DNA from: Comamonas halotolerans | Lineage (GTDB): Bacteria; Pseudomonadota; Gammaproteobacteria; Burkholderiales; Burkholderiaceae_C | DNA: 64,000 bases | Reading direction: 5' to 3' | Assembly (NCBI RefSeq): GCF_030162935.1 | Contig: NZ_JASAUZ010000012.1 | Location: 1-64,000, forward strand | Part shown: positions 48,210-57,623 of the stretch, one piece after another | Layout: each line of letters begins with the position of its first letter | How positions within the stretch are numbered: the first letter of the stretch is position 1 | Translations under genes and position numbers: made by a program | Notes under the pieces: generated by a model | The model's database searches: none | Seen by the model: only the letters and a program-made list of their open reading frames with translations | What the model was told of the DNA's origin: nothing

Positions 48210-49484
48210 ATGAACCGCATTTGCTCTGGCCATACCAATGCATGGGCCCGACTATTCAGCCCCGTCCCTGTTGCACTGGCATGTGCTCTTGTTTTGACTG
48301 CATGTGGCAAAGGAAAAGAAGATCCTGCCAAAGCCGCAGCTGGCAGCGCTCCCCAGGTTCCCGTTGGCGTGGTCACAGCAACACCCGGCGAAGTGGGCCT
48401 GATCACCGAGTTGCCAGGTCGCGTAGAGGCATCTCGCGTTGCACAAGTACGCGCAAGAAGTGCGGGAATTTTGCAAAAACGCTTGTTCACCGAAGGCTCG
48501 GACGTCAAAGCAGGACAGACTTTGTTTCGCATTGATGCCGCTCCCTACGAAGCTTCCGCACAAAGTGCACGGGCTACCCTGGCACGTGCAGAAGCCAGCC
48601 TGGTACAAACTACCGCGCAACTTGAACGTTTCCGACCTCTGGTCGCAGCCAACGCGATCAGCAAGCAGGATTTCGTGAACGCCGAAGCAGCACAAAAGCA
48701 AGCACAAGCCGAAGTGGCAGCAGCCAAGGCTGCCGTCCGCACAGCAGACATCAACCTGGGTTACGCCAGTGTCACAGCGCCCATTTCGGGGCGTATTGGA
48801 CAAGCATTGGTTACGGAAGGCGCCCTGGTTGGGCAGGGAGAAGCCACACCACTGGCCGTGATTCAGCAAATCAATCCGGTATATGTGAATTTCACCCAGT
48901 CGGCGACCGAAGCCTTCAAGCTGCGAAAGGCCATGGATGAGGGCAAGCTCAAGTCGGCCGGTCAACAAGCTGCCGAAGTGCGCGTAGTTCTGGATGATGG
49001 TTCTGAGTACGAAACACCCGGCAAGCTGCTCTTCAGTGATCTGGCAGTCGATGCAGGTACCGGCCAGGTTACTTTACGCGCTGAGATCCCCAACCCCAAG
49101 GGATTGCTGCTGCCTGGTTTGTATGTCCGCATTCGCATGGAGCAGGCCCAAGCGACCAACGCGATCACCGTGCCGCAGCAGGCGGTCACACGCACAGAGC
49201 AAGGCGACACTGTCAGCGTCGTATCAGCAGAAGGCCAGGTCAGCGTGCGCCCTGTCAAGGTCAGCATGGCCAGTGGCAACCGCTGGGTCATTCAAGAGGG
49301 CCTGGAAGCGGGTGAGCAGGTCATGGTCGACGGCTTCCAGAAACTGCAGATGCTGCCTCCTGGAACGCCCGTGAAAGCTGTGCCCTGGACTGCTCCTGGC
49401 ACTGCAGGGGACAAGGCCAGTGATGCAGCGCCTGCCACTGCTGCACCTGCTGCACCTGCTGCACAAGGCACCGAAGCCAAGTAA
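48210..49484 (+). CDS. RND efflux periplasmic adaptor (AcrA/MexA-type)
   Basis: 424-residue membrane fusion lipoprotein. The signal peptide ends at the lipobox LTAC-G (PVALACALVLTACGKG). The paired lipoyl halves flank an alpha-hairpin (FRIDAAPYEASAQSARATLA, then VTAPISGRIGQALVTEGALV), followed by a beta-barrel and a C-terminal Ala/Pro tail. It links the inner-membrane pump to the outer channel. The start at 48210 has AAGGACA eight bases upstream; an ATG at 48132 in the same frame is rejected because it would bury the signal peptide. The pump gene starts 16 bases after its stop. Confidence 0.95.
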   Translation: MNRICSGHTNAWARLFSPVPVALACALVLTACGKGKEDPAKAAAGSAPQVPVGVVTATPGEVGLITELPGRVEASRVAQVRARSAGILQKRLFTEGSDVKAGQTLFRIDAAPYEASAQSARATLARAEASLVQTTAQLERFRPLVAANAISKQDFVNAEAAQKQAQAEVAAAKAAVRTADINLGYASVTAPISGRIGQALVTEGALVGQGEATPLAVIQQINPVYVNFTQSATEAFKLRKAMDEGKLKSAGQQAAEVRVVLDDGSEYETPGKLLFSDLAVDAGTGQVTLRAEIPNPKGLLLPGLYVRIRMEQAQATNAITVPQQAVTRTEQGDTVSVVSAEGQVSVRPVKVSMASGNRWVIQEGLEAGEQVMVDGFQKLQMLPPGTPVKAVPWTAPGTAGDKASDAAPATAAPAAPAAQGTEAK

Positions 49485-49500
49485 ATGAGGACCTTGTCAC

Positions 49501-52500
49501 ATGGCTAAATTCTTTATCGAGCGCCCCATCTTTGCCTGGGTGGTTGCGCTTTTCATCATGGTGCTGGGCGCTGTCTCCATCACGCAACTGCCCATTGCGC
49601 AATATCCCCCTGTGGCTCCCCCTGCGATTGTGGTGAGTGCCGTCTACCCTGGCGCTTCCGCACAAACGCTTGAAGACAGTGTGCTTTCGGTCATTGAGCG
49701 CGAAATGAACGGCGCCACTGGCCTGCTCTATATGGAGTCCGTGGCCCAGTCCAACGGCACGGGTTCGGTGACCGTCAGTTTCGAGCAAGGCATCGACCCT
49801 GAGATGGCCCAGGTGGACGTGCAAAACCGCTTGTCGCGTGCGACGCCTCGTCTGCCGGCGGCAGTGACTCAGCAAGGTGTGAAGGTAGATAAATCTGCCT
49901 CCAACTTCTTGCTGTTCTCCATGCTGTCGTCATCCAACCCGGACTGGGATGTGGTGCGTATCGGTGACTATGCATCCCGAAATGTGGTGCCCGAAATCCA
50001 GCGCCTGGAAGGCATTGGTCAGGTGCAACTGTTTGGCTCCGAGCAAGCCATGCGCGTGTGGATCGACCCTACAAAACTCGAAGGCTTCAAGCTCTCCAGT
50101 GCAGAAGTAATTGCAGCCATTCGAGCACAGAACGCGCAGGTCGCGTCGGGTGCTATTGGCGACCTGCCTGGTATTGCAGGCCAGGGCATCACAGCCACTG
50201 TGACAGTGCGTGGCCAGTTGTCCACTCCTGAGGAGTTCGGCAACATTGTTTTGCGCGCGGATACATCAGGCGCTGCGGTTCGGCTCAAGGACGTTGCCCG
50301 CATTGAAATTGGCGGCCAAAGCTACGCGACCACCGCACGCTTGAACGGCAAGCCCGCTGCTGGTATCGGCGTGCAGCTGTCCCCAACGGGCAATGCACTG
50401 GCTGCAGCCCAGGCAGTGCGCGCCAAGATGGACGAGCTATCCCAGTACTTCCCTGAAGGTCTGAGCTACTCCATCCCTTATGACAGCTCGAACTTTGTGA
50501 GCATCTCCATCACCAAGGTTGCACACACCTTGCTGGAAGCCGTGGGCCTGGTGTTCCTGGTGATGTTCCTGTTCCTGCAGAACTGGCGCTACACCATCAT
50601 TCCGACCATTGTTGTGCCTGTCGCACTGCTTGGTACGTTTGCCACCTTGCTGGCCTTGGGCTTCTCGATCAACGTGCTGACCATGTTTGGCATGGTGCTG
50701 GTGATCGGTATCGTGGTGGACGACGCCATCGTGGTGGTGGAAAACGTTGAACGCATCATGAGTGAGGAAGGTCTTCCTCCCAAAGAGGCAACGCACAAAG
50801 CCATGGGCCAGATTTCTGGCGCCATCATCGGTGTGACCGTGGTGCTGATCTCGGTATTTGTCCCCTTGGCGTTCTTCGCTGGCTCCACTGGCAATATCTA
50901 CCGCCAGTTTGCAACGGTGATGGTGGCATCCATTGGCTTCTCTGCGTTCATGGCGCTGTCACTCACGCCTGCGCTGTGCGGCACTTTGCTCAAGCCCGTA
51001 GAAGCTGGCCACCACCTGGAAGGCAAAGGTTTCTTTGCCTGGTTCAACCGCACGTTCTCCAAGGGCGCAAAGCGCTATGAAAGCGTGGTGGCGCGCATGC
51101 TCAACAAGGCTGCGCGCTATCTCATCATCTACGCAGCCATCATTGCTGCAGTGGTGGTGATGTACACGCGCTTGCCCACCTCTTTCCTGCCCGGTGAAGA
51201 CCAGGGCAACGTGCTGGTGAACGTACAGCTCCCTGCTGGCGCAACGGCTGAGCGCACCGAAGAGGTCATGAAGCAAGTCGAAGGCTTTGTGCTCCAACAG
51301 CCTGAGGTCAGCGACATGGTGAGCGTGATTGGCTTCAGCTTCTCCGGCCAGGGCCAAAACGCAGCCATTGGCTTCATCACCCTCAAGAACTGGGATGACC
51401 GCAAAGCGGCCAGCCAGCATGCCGACGCCTTGGCCGCACGTATCATGCAAGGCACAGGTGGCATCCGTGACGCCTTTATCTACGCACTCAGCCCACCTCC
51501 CATTCCAGAGCTGGGTGTGTCCTCTGGCTTTACCGTGCGCTTACAAGACCGCGGCAGTTTGGGACATGACGCTTTGGTCAACGCGCGCAACATGTTCCTG
51601 GGTATGGCCGCTCAAAGCCCTATCCTGACGCAGGTTCGCCCCGATGGTTTGGAAGATGCGCCACAGCTGCGCATCGACATTGACCGCGACAAGGCCAATG
51701 CATTGGGTGTCGGGTTTGACAGCATCAATACTGCCCTGTCGACGGCCATGGGCTCCGCCTATGTAAATGACTTCCCGAATCGAGGCCGTCTGCAGCGCGT
51801 GGTGGTGCAAGCCGATGCGCCTGCTCGCATGCAGCCTGATGATCTACTCAAAATCAACGCATCCAACACGCGTGGCGAGCCAGTTCCCTTGTCGGCATTC
51901 GCGACCGTGAACTGGGTCAAGGGCGCTCAGCAGACCGTGCGCTACAACGGTTACCCTGCGATGAAGCTCTCCGGCGCGCCTGCAGAAGGCTACAGCACTG
52001 GTGATGCAATGGCTGAAGTTGAGCGCATCGTTTCGCAACTGCCACAAGGCTTTGGTTTTGAATGGACCGGACAGTCTTATGAGGAAAAGCTGGCCGGCTC
52101 GCAATCGCTGGTGCTGTACAGCTTCGCCATCCTGGCGGTGTTCTTGTGCCTGGCGGCTTTGTATGAGAGCTGGACCATCCCCATGGCCGTGATCTTGGTT
52201 GTGCCTTTGGGTGTGCTTGGCGTCTTGCTGGCCATCCTGTTGCGCGGCTATTCCAACGACGTGTACTTCCAGGTTGGGCTGATCACGGTGATTGGCTTGT
52301 CTGCCAAGAATGCCATTTTGATTATTGAATTTGCCAAGGACCTGCAGGCTTCTGGCAAGGGCATCATTGAATCTGCACTCGAGGCAGCCCACCTGCGATT
52401 CCGCCCCATCATCATGACGTCGCTGGCGTTCGGTTTGGGTGTGGTTCCCTTGGTCGTTGCTTCGGGCGCCAGCTCAGCCAGCCAGCGTGCCATCGGTACC

Positions 52501-52662
52501 GGCGTTCTGGGCGGGATGATCACTGGTACTGTTTTGGCAGTGTTCTTTGTGCCCGTCTTCTTCGTGGTGGTGCGCACCCTGTTCAAGGGCAAAGCTCAGC
52601 CGCCTGCCGCCAATACAACCGCCGCCCCCGCTGGCACAGCAGGAGTGGATCAACATGCCTAA
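49501..52662 (+). CDS. RND multidrug efflux pump (AcrB/MexB-type, HAE1)
   Basis: 1053-residue proton-driven transporter. It begins MAKFFIERPIFAWVVALFIM, like AcrB. The proton-relay residues align by position: D407 and D408 (GIVVDDAIVVVENV) and K936 (GLSAKNAILIIEF), against D407, D408 and K940 in E. coli AcrB. Twelve membrane helices and two large periplasmic loops are expected from the two hydrophobic blocks. The substrate range is likely broad (drugs, dyes, solvents, bile-like compounds), but sequence alone does not tell. Its stop overlaps the outer-membrane gene by eight bases. Confidence 0.97.
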   Translation: MAKFFIERPIFAWVVALFIMVLGAVSITQLPIAQYPPVAPPAIVVSAVYPGASAQTLEDSVLSVIEREMNGATGLLYMESVAQSNGTGSVTVSFEQGIDPEMAQVDVQNRLSRATPRLPAAVTQQGVKVDKSASNFLLFSMLSSSNPDWDVVRIGDYASRNVVPEIQRLEGIGQVQLFGSEQAMRVWIDPTKLEGFKLSSAEVIAAIRAQNAQVASGAIGDLPGIAGQGITATVTVRGQLSTPEEFGNIVLRADTSGAAVRLKDVARIEIGGQSYATTARLNGKPAAGIGVQLSPTGNALAAAQAVRAKMDELSQYFPEGLSYSIPYDSSNFVSISITKVAHTLLEAVGLVFLVMFLFLQNWRYTIIPTIVVPVALLGTFATLLALGFSINVLTMFGMVLVIGIVVDDAIVVVENVERIMSEEGLPPKEATHKAMGQISGAIIGVTVVLISVFVPLAFFAGSTGNIYRQFATVMVASIGFSAFMALSLTPALCGTLLKPVEAGHHLEGKGFFAWFNRTFSKGAKRYESVVARMLNKAARYLIIYAAIIAAVVVMYTRLPTSFLPGEDQGNVLVNVQLPAGATAERTEEVMKQVEGFVLQQPEVSDMVSVIGFSFSGQGQNAAIGFITLKNWDDRKAASQHADALAARIMQGTGGIRDAFIYALSPPPIPELGVSSGFTVRLQDRGSLGHDALVNARNMFLGMAAQSPILTQVRPDGLEDAPQLRIDIDRDKANALGVGFDSINTALSTAMGSAYVNDFPNRGRLQRVVVQADAPARMQPDDLLKINASNTRGEPVPLSAFATVNWVKGAQQTVRYNGYPAMKLSGAPAEGYSTGDAMAEVERIVSQLPQGFGFEWTGQSYEEKLAGSQSLVLYSFAILAVFLCLAALYESWTIPMAVILVVPLGVLGVLLAILLRGYSNDVYFQVGLITVIGLSAKNAILIIEFAKDLQASGKGIIESALEAAHLRFRPIIMTSLAFGLGVVPLVVASGASSASQRAIGTGVLGGMITGTVLAVFFVPVFFVVVRTLFKGKAQPPAANTTAAPAGTAGVDQHA

Positions 52663-54070
52663 ACATCTTTCTTTGATCGCATTGGCCGCTGCGGCTGCCT
52701 TGTCAGGCTGCTCGCTGATTCCCGAGTACGAGCGCCCACAAGCGCCCGTTCCTGCCACCTATTCACAAGCTGCAGCCCAGGGTGAGAACACCGCCATTGC
52801 CTGGCGCGACTACTTCACGGATCCACGCTTGCAGCAGCTTGTGGAATTGGCGCTGGACAACAACCGCGACATGCGCATTGCTGTCCTGAATCTGGAGCAG
52901 GCTCGTGCCCAATTCCAAATCCAGCGCTCGGCACTGTTCCCCAGCGTTGGGGGGGTAGCCTCCGCCAATCGCGGCAACAGCCAAGTCACTGGCGACCTTG
53001 GCAACACCTTTTCTGTTGGATTGGCCTTATCTGCATGGGAAATTGACTTTTTTGGTCGCGTCAACAGCCTGAAGGAAGCAGCCTTGGCGCAGTATTTGGC
53101 CAGCGACGAAGGGCGCAAAGCTTTTGAGCTGACCTTGGTCACCAGCGTGGCACAAGGCTGGCTGGCACTGATTGCAGATGAAGAGCTGTTGGACATTTCT
53201 CGCCGCACGTTGATCACGCGAGAAGAGTCCATCAAACTTGCCAAGCTGCGTTTTGATGCAGGCTTCTCCTCCGAACTGGATTACCGTCAAGCCGAATCCC
53301 TGACCGAGGCTGCGCGTGCGACCTTTGCGCAACAGCAGCGCCAGCGCGCGCTGGATGAAAACGCCCTGGCGCTACTGATTGGCCAGCAGGTGCCCAGCGA
53401 ATTACTCACCAGCATCCAGGGCACCAAGCTGTCAGACACCCCTGCCATGATGGATATTCCTGCGGGCTTGCCATCTGACTTGCTGGTGCGTCGCCCCGAT
53501 ATTCGGGCCGCAGAGCAAAGATTGATTTCTGCCAATGCCAATATTGGCGCAGCACGGGCGGCCTTCTTCCCCAGCATTTCGCTGACGGCACAGTACGGCA
53601 GTGTCAGCGATGAGCTTTCCGGACTGTTCAAAGGTGGCACCTGGGGCTTCAACATCGGACCAACCATTAATCTGCCCATCTTTACTGCAGGACGTCTGAG
53701 CGCGAACCTTGACTCTGCCAAGGCAGCACGTGAAATCGCCGTTGCTGAATATGAAAAAAGCATTCAGACAGGTTTCAAGGAGGTCTCCGATGCTCTCGCA
53801 AGCCGCACCACCCTGGCTGAGCAGGCACGCGCCCAAACCGCACAGGCTGAAGCAGAGCGCAAACGCTTTTACCTTTCAGATCTGCGCTATCGCAACGGTG
53901 TCGCCAGCTATCTGGACTTGCTGGATGCCCAACGATCGCTGTTTGCTCTGGAGCAAGCAGATGTCCAAGTGCGCCTTGCACAGTTGATCAATCAAATCAA
54001 TCTGTACAAAGCCCTAGGCGGAGGCTGGTCTGAAGCCAGTCTTGGCAAGCAGGAAGTGAACAATCATTGA
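52655..54070 (+). CDS. RND efflux outer-membrane channel lipoprotein (OprM/NodT family)
   Basis: 471 residues. The signal peptide ends at lipobox LSGC-S (AAAALSGCSLIPEYERP), and the body has two OEP repeats of helical hairpins (PDIRAAEQRLISANANIGAA, RFDAGFSSELDYRQAES and RYRNGVASYLDLLDAQRSL). It forms the trimeric outer-membrane duct of the pump. The start at 52655 overlaps the pump stop; the longer reading from 52547 lies inside the pump gene and is rejected. Confidence 0.95.
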   Translation: MPKHLSLIALAAAAALSGCSLIPEYERPQAPVPATYSQAAAQGENTAIAWRDYFTDPRLQQLVELALDNNRDMRIAVLNLEQARAQFQIQRSALFPSVGGVASANRGNSQVTGDLGNTFSVGLALSAWEIDFFGRVNSLKEAALAQYLASDEGRKAFELTLVTSVAQGWLALIADEELLDISRRTLITREESIKLAKLRFDAGFSSELDYRQAESLTEAARATFAQQQRQRALDENALALLIGQQVPSELLTSIQGTKLSDTPAMMDIPAGLPSDLLVRRPDIRAAEQRLISANANIGAARAAFFPSISLTAQYGSVSDELSGLFKGGTWGFNIGPTINLPIFTAGRLSANLDSAKAAREIAVAEYEKSIQTGFKEVSDALASRTTLAEQARAQTAQAEAERKRFYLSDLRYRNGVASYLDLLDAQRSLFALEQADVQVRLAQLINQINLYKALGGGWSEASLGKQEVNNH

Positions 54071-54188
54071 GATGCGTCAACTCTGCGCCACAGTGACCGC
54101 TTACCGCTCACTGTGGCCAGGGTAAAAAAAGAGTCGGTCGATATAATTTTCTGTTGGTTTTTCCCGCCCCCGATAAGCAGAGGACGCC

Positions 54189-54716
54189 ATGAGCGATACG
54201 CACCACGAAGAAGGCCACACCGGCCCCATCAAGAACTCCAAGCAACTGCTGATCACTGTATTGCTTGCCTTCATCCTGCCAGTAATTTTGATCATCGGTC
54301 TAGTGACGTTTGTGGGCTCAGCGCCAAAAACTGGCGCAGGCGTTGGAATGCATGAGCTGGCCCAGGCTCAGCGCATCCAAAAAATAGGTTCTATTGAAAT
54401 TCGCGAGGCCGATGGAGATCGTCCGCTGCGCTCTGGTGAAGACGTCTACAAAGTGCAGTGTGTGGCCTGTCACGGCACTGGTGTTTCGGGCGCCCCCAAG
54501 TTTTCTGATGCTGCGGAATGGGGCCCTCGCCTGAGCCAGAGCTTCGACGCCTTGGTTCAATCTTCCTTGAAAGGCAAAGGCGCCATGGCACCTCAGGGTG
54601 GCGGCGAGTTCAATGACCTGGAAATAGCTCGCGCGGTTGCCTTCATGGCCAACGCCGCAGGTGGCAGCTTTGAAGAGCCTCAGCCCGAAGCCAAAGAAGA
54701 GGTGCCTGCCAACTGA
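54189..54716 (+). CDS. Membrane-anchored c-type cytochrome (c5-like)
   Basis: 175 residues with an N-terminal membrane helix (LLITVLLAFILPVILIIGLV) and a single heme domain after residue 75. The heme-attachment site is CVACH in VYKVQCVACHGTGVSGAPKF; a methionine in KGKGAMAPQGGG is the probable axial ligand. The tail is acidic (EEPQPEAKEE). It probably shuttles electrons to a terminal oxidase. It stands alone between the efflux operon and a bidirectional terminator. An AAGCAGAGGAC site precedes the ATG. Confidence 0.9.
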   Translation: MSDTHHEEGHTGPIKNSKQLLITVLLAFILPVILIIGLVTFVGSAPKTGAGVGMHELAQAQRIQKIGSIEIREADGDRPLRSGEDVYKVQCVACHGTGVSGAPKFSDAAEWGPRLSQSFDALVQSSLKGKGAMAPQGGGEFNDLEIARAVAFMANAAGGSFEEPQPEAKEEVPAN

Positions 54717-54743
54717 GCGATACGCAGGCCCAGGTCTATTTTG

Positions 54744-54772
54744 AAAAAGGATCCTTTACCGGATCCTTTTTT
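54744..54772. terminator. Bidirectional Rho-independent terminator
   Basis: AAAGGATCC/GGATCCTTT forms a 9-bp stem with T runs on both strands. It lies between the converging cytochrome gene and the gene at 54775-55311. Confidence 0.88.
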
Positions 54773-54774
54773 AT

Positions 54775-55311
54775 TTACGCCTGACCAAGCTGTCGCTGCT
54801 GAGGACTGCGCACAAAACCAAACCGCGCAGCAAGGGTGTGCGCCTGCACATCCTCAACCTGCCATTGCCCTGACTCAATGGCAGCTGCTGCGTGCAACAC
54901 ATCCAGAGAATGCACCAGGCCCAAGACTCCTTCACTCAGCAAATACACATGGCCGTGCTCGTCCAGCAAACACTGCTGCACTTGCTGCGCAACCAGGCCT
55001 GTGTGCGAAACCACACGCCCGTCTGCATGCACACGCCAAATCATGGGCGTGCTTTCCAACTCTACGAACACGCGCTGCGGGCCATTCTGAAAAAACCACT
55101 GCCCCTGCTGATCTGCCTCGTAATTGCGGCCAATAAAAGACAGCAGCTTCTCATGCGCCAACAATGTTCCCTTGCTGGCAGGAAATGCTCCTAGCGCTTG
55201 AGCATCACTGTCACGCAGCCACCAATTGCCGCGCATGTCCAGCCCCAGCCAGCCCCAACAGTCAGGCACATTGGGCCATTTCTCCAGCGCTTGTTTTACG
55301 ATGTCATCCAT
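54775..55311 (-). CDS. Conserved protein of unknown function
   Basis: A 178-residue soluble protein (MDDIVKQALEKWPNVPDCWG, WLGLDMRGNWWLRD, FPASKGTLLAHEKLLSFIGR, NYEADQQGQWFFQNGPQRVF, VELESTPMIWRV). Tryptophan-rich and without signal or membrane segment. I recognise the sequence type as a conserved betaproteobacterial protein of unknown function but cannot name the domain with confidence. The start is uncertain: 55311 or the ATG nine codons upstream at 55338; both lack a strong ribosome site. It converges with the cytochrome gene and is divergent from the LemA lipoprotein gene. Confidence 0.75.
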   Translation of the reverse strand: MDDIVKQALEKWPNVPDCWGWLGLDMRGNWWLRDSDAQALGAFPASKGTLLAHEKLLSFIGRNYEADQQGQWFFQNGPQRVFVELESTPMIWRVHADGRVVSHTGLVAQQVQQCLLDEHGHVYLLSEGVLGLVHSLDVLHAAAAIESGQWQVEDVQAHTLAARFGFVRSPQQRQLGQA

Positions 55312-55456
55312 ATCTGCCAACCTGTTTTTTTGCCGCATGTAGTTGCCAAAGATAACCGCAATGCAGCATGCTTTGCACGCGGTTGCCCTACACATTGCAG
55401 CCTCATGGGTCACGCACAATACGCTCCATAGTTCATACCAAGAAAAGGGATACGCC

Positions 55457-56044
55457 ATGAAACGCCTTCTTGCGATTTTGTTGATGGCCACTGCACTGAC
55501 CGGCTGCGGCTACAACGATTTCCAGAGACTGGATGAAGACACCAAGTCCAAGTGGAGCGAGGTGCTCAACCAGTACCAACGACGTGCAGACTTAGTGCCT
55601 AACATCGTTGCCTCCGTCAAAGGTGAAGCCAACTTTGAGCAGGAGACGCTGACCAAAGTGATTGAAGCGCGCTCCAAGGCCACATCCATTCAGGCCACAC
55701 CCGAGTTGATCAACGATCCCGCTGCATTCGAGAAATTTCAACAAGCCCAAGGTGAGTTGAGCAGCGCGCTATCACGGCTGATGGTGGTTGCCGAACAATA
55801 CCCGCAACTGCAAGCCAATCAGGCGTTCCGTGATTTGCGCGTCACCCTGGAGGGCACCGAGAACCGCATCACAGTCGCACGCAATGCCTACATCCAGTCG
55901 GTTCAGGAGTACAACGTACTTGCGCGGAGCTTCCCCACCAATCTCACAGGCATGGTCTTTGGCTATAAGGCCAAACCCAACTTCACCGTGCAGAACGAAG
56001 CTGAAATCTCTCGTCCACCCACTGTGGACTTTGGCACGAAGTAA
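55457..56044 (+). CDS. lemA: LemA family lipoprotein
   Basis: 195 residues. Signal peptide with lipobox LTGC-G (ALTGCGYNDFQRLDED), then the LemA helical bundle: RRADLVPNIVASVKGEANFE, then RLMVVAEQYPQLQANQAFRD and YNVLARSFPTNLTGMVFGYK. LemA proteins are encoded beside TPM-domain proteins, as here, and their role is not known. The start at 55457 has AAAAGGG ten bases upstream. First of three co-directional genes. Confidence 0.92.
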   Translation: MKRLLAILLMATALTGCGYNDFQRLDEDTKSKWSEVLNQYQRRADLVPNIVASVKGEANFEQETLTKVIEARSKATSIQATPELINDPAAFEKFQQAQGELSSALSRLMVVAEQYPQLQANQAFRDLRVTLEGTENRITVARNAYIQSVQEYNVLARSFPTNLTGMVFGYKAKPNFTVQNEAEISRPPTVDFGTK

Positions 56045-56091
56045 GTAAATCCAGCAATCCTTAATGGCTGCTGGCCCTTGTAGGAAGATTT

Positions 56092-56988
56092 ATGGCTGTT
56101 GCTTCCCTGTGGCGCATGCTGCTGGCGCTGTGTTTTGCCATGCTGCTCCCGTGGCAGTTTGCCGCGGCACAGCAGCTGCAGCCTGTACCGACCCTGACCG
56201 CCCGCGTGATGGACCAGTCCGGCACGCTCAACGCACAACAAACTGCAGCCATTGAGGCTCGCCTGCGCGACATTGAAGAGAAGTCAGGATCGCAAGTGGT
56301 GGTCCTCATGGTCTCCACCACTTCCCCGGAAGACATCGCCCCCTTTGCCCACCGCGTGGCCAGCACCTGGAAGATCGGGCGCAAGGAAGTAGGCGACGGC
56401 TTGCTGATTGTGGTGGCCAAGGATGACCGCCGCATGCGCATTGAAGTTGCGCGTGCCCTGGAAGGAGCCATCCCCGACCTGGCAGCATCCCGCATCATTG
56501 AGCAGCACATGGTGCCCCACTTCCGGCAAAACGACTATGCAGGAGGAATTCTGGCGGCACTGGATCAGGTTGGTGCACGTATTGCCGGCGAGCAGTTGCC
56601 AGCTCCAGGCACCCCCTCGCGCAATTCTTCCCAAGGCATAGACCTGGAAAGTTTGGCCATCTTTTTATTCTTCGGAGTGATGGTCGTTGGCCCCATCATT
56701 CGTCGCATTTTCGGTAACAAGCTGGGCTCGGCGATTGTGGGAGGCGGTGCTGGCTTGCTGGCTTTCTTGCTGACCTCCAGCCTGCTGCTGGCGCTGGCCG
56801 CCGGTGTGATTGCCCTGCTGGTGACACTGTTCGCCAATATCTCTGGTGGCGGGGGGGGCCCCTATATTGGTGGCGGGGGTTTTGGCGGTGGTCGCGGAGG
56901 AGGTTTCGGTGGTGGCGGATTTGGTGGAGGCTTCAGCTCTGGCGGAGGCGGCAGTTTTGGAGGCGGCGGAGCCTCCGGGAGCTGGTAG
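56092..56988 (+). CDS. TPM-domain (YgcG-like) secreted/membrane protein
   Basis: 298 residues. It has a signal peptide (LLALCFAMLLPWQFAAA), then a TPM domain of about 150 residues beginning LTARVMDQSGTLNAQQTAAI and containing KIGRKEVGDGLLIVVAKDDR. Two membrane helices follow near residues 185-245 and then a glycine/serine/phenylalanine tail ending GGGASGSW. TPM domains (TLP18.3/Psb32/MOLO-1) are sometimes phosphatase-like, but the bacterial role is unclear. It sits 47 bases after LemA and three before the next TPM gene. Confidence 0.9.
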   Translation: MAVASLWRMLLALCFAMLLPWQFAAAQQLQPVPTLTARVMDQSGTLNAQQTAAIEARLRDIEEKSGSQVVVLMVSTTSPEDIAPFAHRVASTWKIGRKEVGDGLLIVVAKDDRRMRIEVARALEGAIPDLAASRIIEQHMVPHFRQNDYAGGILAALDQVGARIAGEQLPAPGTPSRNSSQGIDLESLAIFLFFGVMVVGPIIRRIFGNKLGSAIVGGGAGLLAFLLTSSLLLALAAGVIALLVTLFANISGGGGGPYIGGGGFGGGRGGGFGGGGFGGGFSSGGGGSFGGGGASGSW

Positions 56989-56991
56989 ACC

Positions 56992-57534
56992 ATGACAACA
57001 TTGATTGAAAAAATCACACGCCTGTGGCGCCACCGTTGGACAGAGAGCCAAGTGCAAAAAGCTTTTCCTGCCGATGTGCTATTGCGCCTCGAACAGGCTG
57101 TCTCCAAGAGTGAGTCGCAACACACGGGCCAGATCCGGCTGTGCATTGAAGGCGGCTTACCCTACAGCTACATTTGGCGCGGCGCTACGGCCCGAGACCG
57201 GGCAGTGGGACTGTTCGGCAAACTGCGCACCTGGGATACCGAGCACAACAACGGAGTCCTGATTTATCTGCTTTTGGCCGACCACGCCATTGAAATCGTT
57301 GCCGACCGCGCCGCAGCCCGGGCCGTACCGCAGGCAACGTGGAATGCCGTGGTCAAAGACATGCAGCAGGCCTTTCAGCACAACGCCTACGCCCAAGGTA
57401 TGGAAAGTGCTCTGCAACACGTCTCGGATCTGATGGTGTTGCATTTTCCCCGCACTGCGCATACTGCCAGTGAAACGACAGAAGGGCTACCCGATGCCCC
57501 AGTGGTGCAAGGCCGCTTCTTCAAGGATCGTTAA
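56992..57534 (+). CDS. Second TPM-domain protein
   Basis: 180 residues without a signal peptide. The TPM fold runs from SESQHTGQIRLCIEGGLPYS to NGVLIYLLLADHAIEIVADR and AARAVPQATWNAVVKDMQQA. This soluble form commonly follows the YgcG-like protein and LemA. It starts three bases after the previous stop, so all three form one operon. The partner relationship is inferred from context; no catalytic residues are known. Confidence 0.88.
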   Translation: MTTLIEKITRLWRHRWTESQVQKAFPADVLLRLEQAVSKSESQHTGQIRLCIEGGLPYSYIWRGATARDRAVGLFGKLRTWDTEHNNGVLIYLLLADHAIEIVADRAAARAVPQATWNAVVKDMQQAFQHNAYAQGMESALQHVSDLMVLHFPRTAHTASETTEGLPDAPVVQGRFFKDR

Positions 57535-57623
57535 GTTCGTTTCAGCATCAAGGCACAAGCCCCCGATGTCTTCCCGGAGTGCATAGGCGCGGTCGCTTTG
57601 ATGCAACAGACTTTTCAACTGAT

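Noticed and set aside
49400-49475. Repetitive GCACCTGCTGCACCTGCTG tract considered as a regulatory repeat
   Set aside because: It codes for the Ala/Pro tail of the efflux adaptor and stays in frame.
56823-56985. Glycine-codon-rich repeat at the end of the first TPM gene considered as a separate repeat element
   Set aside because: It encodes the Gly/Ser/Phe-rich tail that is normal for YgcG-like TPM proteins.
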